Of a stretch of 57,580 bases of DNA, positions 7,115 through 16,346 are shown one piece after another. Made by a program: the position numbers and the translations under genes. The notes under the pieces are model-generated. The model was not told the DNA's origin and ran no database searches. It saw nothing but the letters and a program-made list of their open reading frames with translations. How positions within the stretch are numbered: position 1 is the first letter of the stretch; every line of letters begins with the position of its first letter. This DNA is from RDXT01 sp033765305 (lineage in GTDB: Bacteria; Bacteroidota; Bacteroidia; J057): the NCBI GenBank assembly GCA_033765305.1, contig JANRID010000034.1:1-57580 (forward strand), given 5' to 3'.

Positions 7115-10100
7115 CTATTCCAGCGGCTTGAGGTCCTTGAACGGGCTCACCGGCTGGGCTTCCGCCTGCTTGCGGAAGCCTGCCCAGGTGGTTTCGAGGA
7201 ATTTCCGGATCCGCTCCGCTACACGGGCCTGCTCGGCCCGGTACTGCGCCAGCGCCATGCGCTGGGTGGCGTTTACCGGCTCATAGGCGGGCTGGAGGTA
7301 GCTGAAGCTGTTGAACAGCTTCTCCTGGAGGGCATTGCGGTCTTCCGTGATGCCTTGCTGCCCTTCTGCGGGGAATACCAGGCCCGTGAGCGCCTTGATG
7401 CTGTCCTGCATGGCCCGTGCCTGCTTGACGACCTGCCTGGACGTGCTGTCCTCGCGCCCTTCGTAGAGCTTCTGCACGAGCTCGGCCATCTTCTGCGCGT
7501 CGCGCAGGCGCGCGAGGGCCTCCGAGAGCTGCCGGAGCTCCTGCTCCATTTCCCGCCGCAGTGCTTCCTGCTGCTCCAGCACCGGGGTCTGCACCGCGAT
7601 CCGGGGATCGGGCAGCACCCGTACGCGGGTGGAGTCCTGCTGGCCCCGGAAGCTCACCCGCACGGTATACACGCCGGGCAGCACAGGCCCGGCGGCGTTT
7701 TCGGCGCGCGGGTTCGGGTTGGGCTGGCGGCTGGGGAAAGGCGCGGTCTTCCGGTCGAGATTCCAGTAGATGCGGTTGATGCCCGTGTCGGGCTTCTGGT
7801 ACAGGGTGCGGATCAGCTCGCCCTGCGGGCTGAAGATTTCCACCTTGGCCGTATCGTCGGCTGCGTTTTTTTTCGGTTTGGCATCGGCGGGCTTGGGCGC
7901 GGCAGGCGCAGGTACGGGAGCCGGCTTGTCTGCGCCGGCCTTGCCTTTTTTGCCGGGGGCTGGCGGCGGCGGGGCAGCCGCCTGTGCGCTGCTGTCCCGG
8001 ATGGCGACGGAGTAGCTGATCATCGCGCCGTAGCGGCGGTTGTCGCCGCTGAACATGGCGTCCGCCGCGAAGCGGATGCCCGATGCCTGCGCAAATTCCG
8101 CTGCGTACGCGTCCGGTGCCTCATAGACCTTGAGGGTCCGCTCCAGCAGGCCGGCGCCTTCGCGCGCCAGCGCCCGCAGGGGGCGGATGTCGTCGATGAC
8201 CCAGGCCGCCCGCCCGAAGGTGCCGATCACCAGATCGTGCTCCCGCGGATGAATGGCCAGGTCTATCGTGGATACAGTCGGGTAGCCTTTGTTCCATTTG
8301 GTCCAGGTGCTCCCGCCGTCGATGCTGAAATACAGGCCGAATTCGGTGCCCAGAAACAGCAGTTTCGGCTCCACCGGGTCCTGCACGATGCTCAGCGCAT
8401 GCCCCCAGACCTTCGTGTCGTCTGCAATCCGCTCCCAGCTCGCCCCGAAGTCGCGCGTGCGGTAGGCGTAGGGCTTCCAGTCGTTCTGGCGGTAATGGTT
8501 CACGATCACGTATGCCTCTCCGGCCTGATGCGCAGACGGGTGGATATGGGGAATCCAGGCCTGTTTAGGCGCGCCGGGCAGCCGGCTGCTCAGGCTGGTC
8601 CAGGTCGCGCCGCCGTCGCGGGTGAGCTGGAGATTGCCGTCATCGGTGCCGGCCCACAGCACGCCGCGCTGCACCGGACTGGGCGCCAGCGTGATGATGG
8701 TGGTGTGATTTTCGGCAGCTGTCACGTCGAAGGTCAGGCCGCCGCTTTGCGTCTGCTTCTGCTTGCTGGTGTCATTGGTGGTGAGATCCGGAGACATGAG
8801 GCTCCAGGTCTCGCCGCGGTCGGTGCTTTTGTGCACAAACTGGCTTCCGTAATAAATCGTGCCTGCATCGAAGGGATCCTGGGCGATGGCGGCGTTCCAG
8901 TTGAAGCGCAGATGCACCCCGTCGGGGTGCAGGGGCTTGATGAATTTCGAATACCCGGTCTGCACATCGTAGCGGCCCAGATAGCCGCCCTGCGACATGG
9001 CGTAGCCGTACCGGGCGTCTGCCGGATCGGGCACCACATCGAAGCCGTCGCCGAAGAACAGCTCTTCCCAGTAGCTGTTGCGGATGCCCCCGCTGCGCCA
9101 CACGTAGGCGGGCCCTCGCCAGGAGCCGTTGTCCTGCATGCCGCCGTACACGTGGTACGGAGTTTCCATGTCGACCCGGATGTGGTAATACTGCGCCACG
9201 GGGATATTTTCCACAAACCGCCAGCTCTTGCCCATGTCGTGCGAAATCGCCATCCCGCCGTCGTTGCCGGCCATGAGAAATTCCGGCTGCTCCGGATGCA
9301 CCCAGAATGCGTGGTAGTCGGGGTGGACCTGCTGGAAGGGCACCAGCACGCGGAATGATTTGCCGCCGTCCTCGCTGCGCGAGATGAGCGTGTGAATGCT
9401 GTACACACGGTTTTCGTTCTGCGGATCGACGTAAATTTCCGCATAATAGAACGGGCGTCCGCCGATTTCCTCCTTGTCGTTGACCATCTGCCAGGTGCGC
9501 CCGCCGTCCTCGGAGCGGTAGAGGGCATTTTTCGCCGATTCTACGAGGGCATACACCACATTGGGCTTGCTGCGGGCAATGGCAATGCCGATGCGGCCCA
9601 GCTCGCCTTTGGGCAGGCCGTCGGCATCGGTGCGCTTCTGCCAGGTTTCGCCGCCGTCATAGGTCACGTGCAGCGCGGAGCCCGGGCCGCCGGACTTGAA
9701 GAACCAGGGCCAGCGGCGGAATTCCCACATCGCAGCGAAGAGCTTATTGGGGTTGGAAGGATCCATGACCAGATCGGCAACGCCGGTCCGTGCGTCGGTG
9801 TAGAGGATTTTTTTCCAGGTTTTGCCGCCGTCGGTGGTTTTAAACACGCCGCGCCATTCGCTGTCGCCCCAGGCGACGCCCTGCGCGCCTACATAGACGA
9901 TGTCGGGATTGTCGGGGTGGATAATGACCCGGTGGATCTGGCGGGTTTCTTCGAGGCCCATCCGGACCCAGGTTTTGCCTGCATCCAGGCTGCGGTAGAC
10001 GCCGTATCCGCTGGTCTGGCTGTTGCGGGGATTGCCTTCGCCGGTGCCGGCCCAGACGATGTCCGGGTTTTTCTGATACACAGCCACCGCGCCGATGGAG

Positions 10101-10372
10101 GCGACATCCTGATCGTCGAAAATGGGTTCCCATTCGATGCCGCCGCTGACGGATTTCCAGAGGCCGCCGGAGGCCGTGCCGGCATAGATGATGCTGGGAT
10201 TTGACAGCACCGCATCGAGTGCGGTCACGCGTCCGCTCATGCCCGCAGGGCCGATGCTGCGGGGCTTGATGCCTTCGAGGAGGCGCATGTCCACCTGCTG
10301 GGCGGAGAGGTGCAGGGAAGCCAGGACAGAAAGGGCCAGCAGCAGGCCCGTGATGCGTACAGGGTGCTTCAT
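7115..10372 (-). CDS. Secreted BNR/sortilin-type beta-propeller protein
   Basis: A 1085-residue exported protein. The start at 10372 gives a signal peptide (MKHPVRITGLLLALS...SAQQ); the frame is open further upstream without support. Residues about 30-740 hold many BNR/Asp-box-like units (recurring DGGKTW, DGGETW, DGGSTW), the signature of sortilin/VPS10-type propellers often annotated as glycosyl hydrolases. A Lys/Ala/Pro-rich linker (about 800-850) is followed by a T9SS-cargo-like beta region (FSPQGELIRTL, PGVYTVRV) and a helical C-terminal tail. No catalytic residues can be assigned. It has its own good promoter. Confidence 0.85.
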   Translation of the reverse strand: MKHPVRITGLLLALSVLASLHLSAQQVDMRLLEGIKPRSIGPAGMSGRVTALDAVLSNPSIIYAGTASGGLWKSVSGGIEWEPIFDDQDVASIGAVAVYQKNPDIVWAGTGEGNPRNSQTSGYGVYRSLDAGKTWVRMGLEETRQIHRVIIHPDNPDIVYVGAQGVAWGDSEWRGVFKTTDGGKTWKKILYTDARTGVADLVMDPSNPNKLFAAMWEFRRWPWFFKSGGPGSALHVTYDGGETWQKRTDADGLPKGELGRIGIAIARSKPNVVYALVESAKNALYRSEDGGRTWQMVNDKEEIGGRPFYYAEIYVDPQNENRVYSIHTLISRSEDGGKSFRVLVPFQQVHPDYHAFWVHPEQPEFLMAGNDGGMAISHDMGKSWRFVENIPVAQYYHIRVDMETPYHVYGGMQDNGSWRGPAYVWRSGGIRNSYWEELFFGDGFDVVPDPADARYGYAMSQGGYLGRYDVQTGYSKFIKPLHPDGVHLRFNWNAAIAQDPFDAGTIYYGSQFVHKSTDRGETWSLMSPDLTTNDTSKQKQTQSGGLTFDVTAAENHTTIITLAPSPVQRGVLWAGTDDGNLQLTRDGGATWTSLSSRLPGAPKQAWIPHIHPSAHQAGEAYVIVNHYRQNDWKPYAYRTRDFGASWERIADDTKVWGHALSIVQDPVEPKLLFLGTEFGLYFSIDGGSTWTKWNKGYPTVSTIDLAIHPREHDLVIGTFGRAAWVIDDIRPLRALAREGAGLLERTLKVYEAPDAYAAEFAQASGIRFAADAMFSGDNRRYGAMISYSVAIRDSSAQAAAPPPPAPGKKGKAGADKPAPVPAPAAPKPADAKPKKNAADDTAKVEIFSPQGELIRTLYQKPDTGINRIYWNLDRKTAPFPSRQPNPNPRAENAAGPVLPGVYTVRVSFRGQQDSTRVRVLPDPRIAVQTPVLEQQEALRREMEQELRQLSEALARLRDAQKMAELVQKLYEGREDSTSRQVVKQARAMQDSIKALTGLVFPAEGQQGITEDRNALQEKLFNSFSYLQPAYEPVNATQRMALAQYRAEQARVAERIRKFLETTWAGFRKQAEAQPVSPFKDLKPLE

Positions 10373-10420
10373 ACAGGGTGATGTAGGAGATGCGCTGCCC
10401 GGCGGGCCGGACAGAAGTGC

Positions 10421-10450
10421 CCAAGATACGCAACTGTCCGGACGGGTCAA
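10421..10450 (-). promoter_or_regulatory. Promoter of the BNR-repeat gene
   Basis: On the minus strand TTG (10450-10448), 19-nt spacer, TATCTTGG (10428-10421), followed by the start codon about 48 nt downstream. Confidence 0.55.
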
Positions 10451-10500
10451 GGATTTTCGGCACGCAGGCGGATCGGATCGGCACAATGGCAGCCGGTGCC

Positions 10501-11178
10501 TTATTCGCAGCCGCCGCTGCTGTTGCCGAGGGTCATGGCATGCCACTCGGTGAAGAGGCGGCTGAAAAACTGCCCCATATTGGATTCGCCGGCGAAGAAG
10601 TCATAGGCATAAGCCCGGCGGGGCACCAGCAGCTCGTCGAAGCAGAGCTGCCAGCTGGCCAGGGGCGTGTTCTGCCCCGGATCGAAGAGCAGCAGGGTCA
10701 TGGCGGCCCGGCGCACGGGAATGCGGTCGGTGTGCATGCGGTTGCTGCGGGCATATACGGACGTGTGGATGCGTGTATCCAGGTGCATGGAGGCCAGTAC
10801 CAGCACCCGCCCGGTGCCGCGCAGGGCGACCGGACTGCGCAGCCGGCGCTGCTGGGGGTCGTAGGCATCCCGGAACCGGCCGCCCAGCTCCAGGTCGGAA
10901 TTGAGGAAATACATCGTGTCGGCGCCCAGCACCTGCGGGCTTTGGGCGCAGAGCAGCGCGCCGAGGCGGATGATCAGCTCCTGCTTGACCCGCTCCTCCT
11001 GGGAGCGGTCCTCTTCGAGCTTGAGAAACTGGGCGATGCCCTGGTTGAACTGGCCGGTGTACGAGCATTCCCGGCTGCTGATATACAGGCCGATCCGCTG
11101 GCTGCGCATCAGCTCCTGCGCGGGCAGGAGGAGGGCGGCGGAGACAAGCGCGGCGGCGCACCCGATTCGGAGGATCAT
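10501..11178 (-). CDS. Secreted protein of unknown function, last gene of the ligA-dapA run
   Basis: A 225-residue protein with a signal peptide (MILRIGCAAALVSAALLLPAQ) and no domain I recognise. It has a predicted alpha/beta body with conserved-looking stretches GADTMYFLNSD and SNMGQFFSRLF near the end and a C-terminal GGCE. Its ATG overlaps the dapA stop by 4 nt (ATGA), so translation is probably coupled to dapA. The link to lysine synthesis may only be shared transcription. Periplasmic location is inferred from the leader. Confidence 0.72.
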   Translation of the reverse strand: MILRIGCAAALVSAALLLPAQELMRSQRIGLYISSRECSYTGQFNQGIAQFLKLEEDRSQEERVKQELIIRLGALLCAQSPQVLGADTMYFLNSDLELGGRFRDAYDPQQRRLRSPVALRGTGRVLVLASMHLDTRIHTSVYARSNRMHTDRIPVRRAAMTLLLFDPGQNTPLASWQLCFDELLVPRRAYAYDFFAGESNMGQFFSRLFTEWHAMTLGNSSGGCE

Positions 11179-12065
11179 ACGTGTTCTGCGCTGCTGAGGA
11201 CCTGCAGCGCCTGCTGCATGCGGAGTTTGAGCGAGTCGCTGGCGGACACCAGGGGCAGGCGCACCTGGGGAGACATCAGCCCTTGCAGATGCAGGAGCAT
11301 TTTGACGCCCGCGGGGTTGCCTTCGGCAAACGCTAGCTGGGTGGCCGGCATGAGCGCATAGTGCAGGCGGCGGGCAGCGGCAAAATCGCCTGCGCGGGCA
11401 GCGCGCACCATGGCGCTGAACTGCTCCGGAAACGCGTTGGCAATCACCGAAATAACGCCCTCGCAGCCGGCTGCCATGAGCGGCAGCGTCAGCAGGTCGT
11501 CGCCGGAGATCACGCCGAAGCCCTGCGGGCGCTCGCGCAGGATCTGCATGATCTGCTCCACATTGCCGGAAGCCTCTTTGACGGCGGCGATGTTCGGGCA
11601 GTCGCGGGCAATCCGCAGGGTAGTTTCGGCGCTGATGTTGGAAGCGGTGCGGCCCGGCACGTTGTAGATGATGACCGGCAGGTCGGTGCAGTCTGCCAGG
11701 GCGCGGTAGTGGCGGTAGATGCCTTCCTGGGTGGGTTTGTTGTAATACGGGCTTACAGACAGCAGCCCAGCGGGCCGGTACTGCTCCGTATAGCGGCGGA
11801 AGCGCATGCAGACGGCTGCGGTGTCGTTGCCGCCGGCGCCGAGCACGAGGGGAATCCGGCCCTGGGCTGCGTCGGACACCGTTTCGATGACCTGGCGCTG
11901 CTCCTGCTCGGTGAGGGTGGCAGGCTCGCCGGTGGTGCCCAGCACTGCGAGATAGTCGGCGCCCCCGTCGATCTGGCGCTGCACCAGCGTGCGCAGGGCC
12001 GGCAGATCCAGCTCGCCGTCGGGGAGAAATGGCGTGACCAGTGCTACGCCGGTTCCGGTAAACAT
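11175..12065 (-). CDS. dapA: 4-hydroxy-tetrahydrodipicolinate synthase
   Basis: A 296-residue TIM-barrel aldolase that condenses pyruvate and aspartate semialdehyde, the first step to lysine and meso-diaminopimelate. Visible: GTTGE loop with T44/T45, Y134 and R139 in IIYNVPGRT, and the Schiff-base lysine K163 in AAVKEASG. Length is canonical. Located downstream of ligA and the DUF6913 gene on the same strand, with a 48-nt gap to the latter, and coupled to the following gene. Confidence 0.95.
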   Translation of the reverse strand: MFTGTGVALVTPFLPDGELDLPALRTLVQRQIDGGADYLAVLGTTGEPATLTEQEQRQVIETVSDAAQGRIPLVLGAGGNDTAAVCMRFRRYTEQYRPAGLLSVSPYYNKPTQEGIYRHYRALADCTDLPVIIYNVPGRTASNISAETTLRIARDCPNIAAVKEASGNVEQIMQILRERPQGFGVISGDDLLTLPLMAAGCEGVISVIANAFPEQFSAMVRAARAGDFAAARRLHYALMPATQLAFAEGNPAGVKMLLHLQGLMSPQVRLPLVSASDSLKLRMQQALQVLSSAEHV

Positions 12066-12113
12066 ATGCTCAGCGTCAAGGGATGGATACAGAAGCTGCG
12101 GGGCTCGGCCGGC

Positions 12114-12689
12114 TCAGGCTTTGGCCTTGACCCGCTTGCCGTTGTCGATCATGTTGAGGAAATAATCGAACTCCCGGATCATGGCCTTGAGTCCGTCGTA
12201 GGAATCGCGGTTGATCATCAGCTCGTAGCAGCTCTCGAATCCTTCGCGGTGCACGCCCGTGCGGGTGCGGGCGCGGGCCAGGCTGCACAGGTAGCGGGAG
12301 GTGATCCGCGGGGAGTGGTCGAAATCCATCAGGATGTCCAGCTCGTACTTCTTGACCTGCGCCTCGACCTGGGGGCCGGGATAATCGGACCATTTCAGCC
12401 CGGCAGGCTCCACGAACAGCAGCTCGCCCAGGCCGGTAAAGCGCGGGGCCGATTTCTTGACGAAGTTCAGCTCGATGATCAGCAGCTGTTTGCCGCGCTT
12501 TTTAAGGCCTTCGGCGTACTGGACGAAGATCTGGGCCTCGTCGTCCGTCATCTCGGTCGAATTGATGATCAATCCTACCTGCTTCGCGCTTTCCAGATCG
12601 ATAAAGTCCCGGACATAGTCCCGGTTCCGGTCTGTATTGCGCATCAGCCTGCGGCTGATCCGTTCTTTAATGTCGTTAATCCACTCCAT
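12114..12689 (-). CDS. DUF6913-type protein of unknown function
   Basis: A 191-residue soluble protein without leader or membrane segment. It resembles a Bacteroidota-restricted family (DUF6913) commonly found beside ligA and dapA. Visible: a basic N-terminal helix, LIINSTEMTDDEAQIFVQY, and a C-terminal DYFLNMIDNGKR that may pack as a helix. It overlaps the 3' end of ligA by 14 nt, so the two are co-transcribed. Function is unknown; gene order is the only hint. Confidence 0.75.
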   Translation of the reverse strand: MEWINDIKERISRRLMRNTDRNRDYVRDFIDLESAKQVGLIINSTEMTDDEAQIFVQYAEGLKKRGKQLLIIELNFVKKSAPRFTGLGELLFVEPAGLKWSDYPGPQVEAQVKKYELDILMDFDHSPRITSRYLCSLARARTRTGVHREGFESCYELMINRDSYDGLKAMIREFDYFLNMIDNGKRVKAKA

Positions 12690-14679
12690 GAATCATCGTC
12701 AGAAAGTCCTGTTCTGATAAAATGGGAATCTGGTGCTGCGCAGCCTTGCTGAGCTTGGAAGGGCCCGCCTGGTCGCCCGCCAGCAGATAATGGGTCTTGC
12801 TGGAGAGCGAACTTTTGACTTCTCCTCCCAGGGACTCGACGAGGGCCTGCATCTCTTCCCGGCTCCGGCTGCTAAAAACGCCGGAAATTACAAAACTTTT
12901 GCCTGCCAGCATGCCCGCCTGCGCGCCTTTTTGGGCTGCTTCAAGCTGTAAACCGGCCCGTTGAAGCCGGGCGATCCGTTCAAGATGCTCCGGCTGTTCA
13001 AAAAATGCGCGGATGGACGCTGCAATGCGGTCTCCGACGTCGGGCGTGTTGCGCAGGGTCTCGAAATCGGCGGCGGCCAGCGCCCCGATGCTGCCGAATT
13101 GGCGGGCGAGTTTTTTGGCCACCGTCTCCCCTACATACCGGATCCCGAGCCCGAAGAGCACCCGCGCAAAGGGAACCTGCTTCGAGGCTTCGAGCGCCTC
13201 GATCAGGTTGCGGGCCGAGAGGTCGGCAAAGCGGTCCAGCCCTACAAGCTGCTCATACGTCAGGCTGTAGAGGTCTGAGTACTCGCGGACCAGGCCTGCC
13301 GCGACCAGCTGTTTCACGATTTCGCTGCCCAGACCTTCGATGTCGAGGGCTTTGCGGCTGGCGAAGTGGATGATGCGGCCCTCCACCTGCGGGGGGCAGC
13401 CCGCTTCGTTGGGGCAGTAATGGTTGGCGTCGCCATCTTCCCGCACCAGCTCCGTGCCGCAGTCCGGGCAATGGGCCGGAAACAGAACCGGCACCGCATC
13501 TGCGGGGCGGCGGGCTTCGAGCACACGGGTGATTTTGGGGATAATCTCGCCGCCTTTTTCCACCGCTACCCAGTCGGAGTGGTGGAGGCCCAGCCGCTGG
13601 ATTTCATCGGCGTTGTGGATCGATGCGCGCCTGACGAGGGTGCCGGCCAGCAGCACCGGCTCGAGATTGGCTACCGGGGTCACCTTGCCCGTGCGCCCCA
13701 CCTGAAACGAGACGGAGCTGAGCTGGGTGACAGCCTCTTCCGATTTGTATTTATAGGCGATGGCCCAGCGCGGGGCCTTGGCCGTGTAGCCGATTTCCTC
13801 CCGCTGGTCGAGCTCGTTGACCTTGATCACCACGCCGTCGATCTCGTAATCGAGGGTCTTGCGCTTGCTTTCCCACTCATCCAGATAGGCGAGCACGGCA
13901 TCCAGATCGGGGCACACGCGGTGCGCGCCGCTGAGCCGGAAGCCCCAGGCCGCGAGCCGGTCCAGGTTGTCGGCATCGGCAGCGGCTTCGGTGCCGTCGG
14001 CAAACAGGGTGTACGCGAAGAACACCAGATTCCGCTGGGCCACCATGGCCGAGTCCTGCTGCTTGAGGGTGCCTGCGGTGGTGTTGCGGGGGTTCATCAG
14101 CGCAGGCAGGCCGGCTTCCGTGCGGGCTGCGTTGAGCTGCCCGAAGGTGCTGCGGAACATCATGGCCTCGCCCCGGACCTCCACATAGGCAGGCCAGCCC
14201 TGGCCCAGCAGGCGCAGCGGCACCGAGCGGATGGTGCGGGCGTTGGCAGTGATTTCGTCGCCCTCCACCCCGTCGCCGCGGGTGACGGCCCGGACCAGCA
14301 CGCCGTTTTCGTAGTGCAGGCTGAGCGATACGCCGTCGAACTTGTGCTCCGCCAGGTAGGAGAAGGGCTTGCCGCCGTTGAGTTCGCGGATCTGGCGGTC
14401 GAATTCCTGCAGGTCGCCGGTGGAGTAGCTGTTGCCGAGGCTCATCATGGGCCGCAGGTGCCGGAACGAGGGAAACTCGCGGGTCACGGCACCGCCTACG
14501 CGCAGGGTAGGGGAGTCGGGCAGGCGGAATTCGGGGTACTGCGCTTCGAGCCGCTCCAGCTCCTTGAGCAGCTGGTCGAACTCGTAATCGCTGATCGTCG
14601 GCTGCGCCAGCACGTAGTAGCTGTGGTTGTGCTGCTGCAACTCGCGGGTAAGGGCTTCGATGCGCTGCTGCGGGTTCAC
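12676..14679 (-). CDS. ligA: NAD-dependent DNA ligase
   Basis: A 667-residue ligase with complete architecture: domain Ia (NMN binding, HNHSYYVLAQPTISDYEFD), adenylation domain with the nucleophile K113 in EHKFDGVSL, OB fold, a four-cysteine zinc finger (CPDCGTEL...CPNEAGCPP), a helix-hairpin-helix region and a C-terminal BRCT domain (about 590-667). Role: sealing nicks in replication and repair. Probably first gene of the ligA-DUF6913-dapA unit; I found no strong promoter upstream, only TACCTTTA on the minus strand. Confidence 0.96.
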   Translation of the reverse strand: MNPQQRIEALTRELQQHNHSYYVLAQPTISDYEFDQLLKELERLEAQYPEFRLPDSPTLRVGGAVTREFPSFRHLRPMMSLGNSYSTGDLQEFDRQIRELNGGKPFSYLAEHKFDGVSLSLHYENGVLVRAVTRGDGVEGDEITANARTIRSVPLRLLGQGWPAYVEVRGEAMMFRSTFGQLNAARTEAGLPALMNPRNTTAGTLKQQDSAMVAQRNLVFFAYTLFADGTEAAADADNLDRLAAWGFRLSGAHRVCPDLDAVLAYLDEWESKRKTLDYEIDGVVIKVNELDQREEIGYTAKAPRWAIAYKYKSEEAVTQLSSVSFQVGRTGKVTPVANLEPVLLAGTLVRRASIHNADEIQRLGLHHSDWVAVEKGGEIIPKITRVLEARRPADAVPVLFPAHCPDCGTELVREDGDANHYCPNEAGCPPQVEGRIIHFASRKALDIEGLGSEIVKQLVAAGLVREYSDLYSLTYEQLVGLDRFADLSARNLIEALEASKQVPFARVLFGLGIRYVGETVAKKLARQFGSIGALAAADFETLRNTPDVGDRIAASIRAFFEQPEHLERIARLQRAGLQLEAAQKGAQAGMLAGKSFVISGVFSSRSREEMQALVESLGGEVKSSLSSKTHYLLAGDQAGPSKLSKAAQHQIPILSEQDFLTMIHGVD

Positions 14680-14790
14680 GGCGGGGGAGGCTGAGGGTGG
14701 GCGGGAACAGGGAGGTAAAGGTACGCAAAAGCTGCATACGCCGCATGCGCCGCCGGGCAGACGGGCATTCCGGAGCGGTGAAATGCCTGC

Positions 14791-14821
14791 TTGCAGCCGC
14801 TGCGGGAGTTCGCTATCTTGC
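14791..14821 (+). promoter_or_regulatory. Promoter of the ScfR-like regulator and carotenoid genes
   Basis: TTG at 14791-14793, 20-nt spacer, TATCTTGC at 14814-14821. Start codon 31 nt downstream. Confidence 0.6.
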
Positions 14822-14852
14822 GGGGATTCTCTGTACCAGACCGCACCCCGGC

Positions 14853-16346
14853 ATGACGACGCGCAAACAGCATGTCCGGCTGATTTTCGGGCTGAAACTG
14901 AAGCAGCTGCGCCAGCAGAAAGGGCTTTCGTTCCAGGAACTCTCGAAAGCCGCCGGCGTATCGGTTTCCTATCTCAACGAGATCGAGAAAGGGAAAAAAT
15001 ATCCGCAGTCGGATAAGATCCTCGCATTGGCCGCTGCGCTGGATGTGTCCTACGACCAGCTGGTGTCGCTGAAGCTGAGCCGCAAGCTGGCGCCGATCGC
15101 CGAGCTGATCAGCTCCGGCCTCTTCGACCACCTGCCGCTGAGCCACTTCGGGCTCGATCCCGGCAGCCTGCTGGAGATGATCGCCGCCGCGCCGGTGCAG
15201 GTCAATGCCTTCATCAGCACCCTGGCCAAAATTGCGCGCAACTACGAGATGCGGACGGAGAATTTCTTTTTCGCGGCGCTGCGCTCCTACCAGGAGATGC
15301 ACGACAACTATTTCGAGGATCTGGAGGAGGCTGCGGGCCAGTGCGCCCGCGCCTTCGGCGTGCCGGCGGCGCCGGTGGATGCGGCAGTGCTGGAGCGCAT
15401 CCTGACCCGGGAGTACGGCTGCCGGATTGCGGCACTTCCGACCGGCGACTCGCCGGAGCTGGGGCAGTTCCGTTCGGTATTTGCCCCCAAATCGAACCTG
15501 CTCTACCTGAATCCGGCCCTGAGCGCCCCCCAGCGGGCCTTCGCGCTCGGGCGCGAGCTGGGATTCCAGTTTCTGGGCCTCAAGGACCGCCCCCTGACGT
15601 CGAGCGTGTTCGAGGTGCGCTCCTTCGAGGAGGTGCTGAGCAATTTCAAGGCTTCCTACTTCTCGGTCGCCCTGCTGATGGACCGGGATGCCTTTCTGGC
15701 GGAGCTGGCTGCGCTCTTCGGCCAGCCGCACTGGGACCCGGCGGGGTTTCTCCATCTGATGGAACGGTATCAGGCGACGCCGGAGATGTTTCTGCACCGC
15801 ATTTCCAACCTGCTGCCGCGCTTCTTCCACATCGACAACCTGTTTTTCCTCCGCTTTCAGGACTCGCTGGACATGGGCGAGCACAATTACCACATGACCA
15901 AGGAGCTGCACCTCTCGCGTCTGCACCATCCGCACCGCAACGACCTCAACGAGCACTACTGCCGCCGCTGGGTGTCGGTGCGGATGCTGGCGCAGCTGCG
16001 CCGGGAGCAGCAGGAAGGCGCCGCGCCGCCGGTGCTGATCGGAGCGCAGCGCTCCCGCTTCGCAGGCTCGCGCGACGAATATTTCAACATCACCCTGGCC
16101 CGGTCCAATACGCCGAGCTACCGCGCCAATGTGAGCGTGACCCTGGGCATCCATATGGACGCCAATGCCCGCAAGCGCATCCGCTTCCTCGAAAGCCCGG
16201 ATGTGCCGCAGCGCGAAGTGGGCGAAACCTGCGAGCGCTGCCTCCTGCAGGACTGCGCAGAGCGCGCCGCAGCTCCCTCGGTAGTTGCACAAACCGAATC
16301 CCAGGCCCAAATTCGCCGGAAACTTCAGGAACTGACGCAAGCATGA
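14853..16346 (+). CDS. XRE/ScfR-like transcriptional regulator with degenerate peptidase domain
   Basis: A 497-residue regulator. Residues about 8-65 are an XRE helix-turn-helix (LRQQKGLSFQELSKAAGVSVSYLNEIE is its core). The middle corresponds to the ImmA/IrrE-like domain of ScfR/RamB/MccR acyl-CoA-sensing regulators, but the expected His-rich zinc helix reads FALGRELGFQFL, so a peptidase site is absent. The C terminus has CERCLLQDCAERAA, the cysteine signature of this regulator family. The chosen start follows the promoter at 14791. Its stop overlaps the next ATG by 4 nt, which couples it to the carotenoid-type genes. Ligand and targets are unknown. Confidence 0.83.
   Translation: MTTRKQHVRLIFGLKLKQLRQQKGLSFQELSKAAGVSVSYLNEIEKGKKYPQSDKILALAAALDVSYDQLVSLKLSRKLAPIAELISSGLFDHLPLSHFGLDPGSLLEMIAAAPVQVNAFISTLAKIARNYEMRTENFFFAALRSYQEMHDNYFEDLEEAAGQCARAFGVPAAPVDAAVLERILTREYGCRIAALPTGDSPELGQFRSVFAPKSNLLYLNPALSAPQRAFALGRELGFQFLGLKDRPLTSSVFEVRSFEEVLSNFKASYFSVALLMDRDAFLAELAALFGQPHWDPAGFLHLMERYQATPEMFLHRISNLLPRFFHIDNLFFLRFQDSLDMGEHNYHMTKELHLSRLHHPHRNDLNEHYCRRWVSVRMLAQLRREQQEGAAPPVLIGAQRSRFAGSRDEYFNITLARSNTPSYRANVSVTLGIHMDANARKRIRFLESPDVPQREVGETCERCLLQDCAERAAAPSVVAQTESQAQIRRKLQELTQA

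Noticed and set aside
13366..14694. Long plus-strand ORF opposite ligA
   Set aside because: Antisense shadow of a canonical gene with all ligase motifs on the minus strand.
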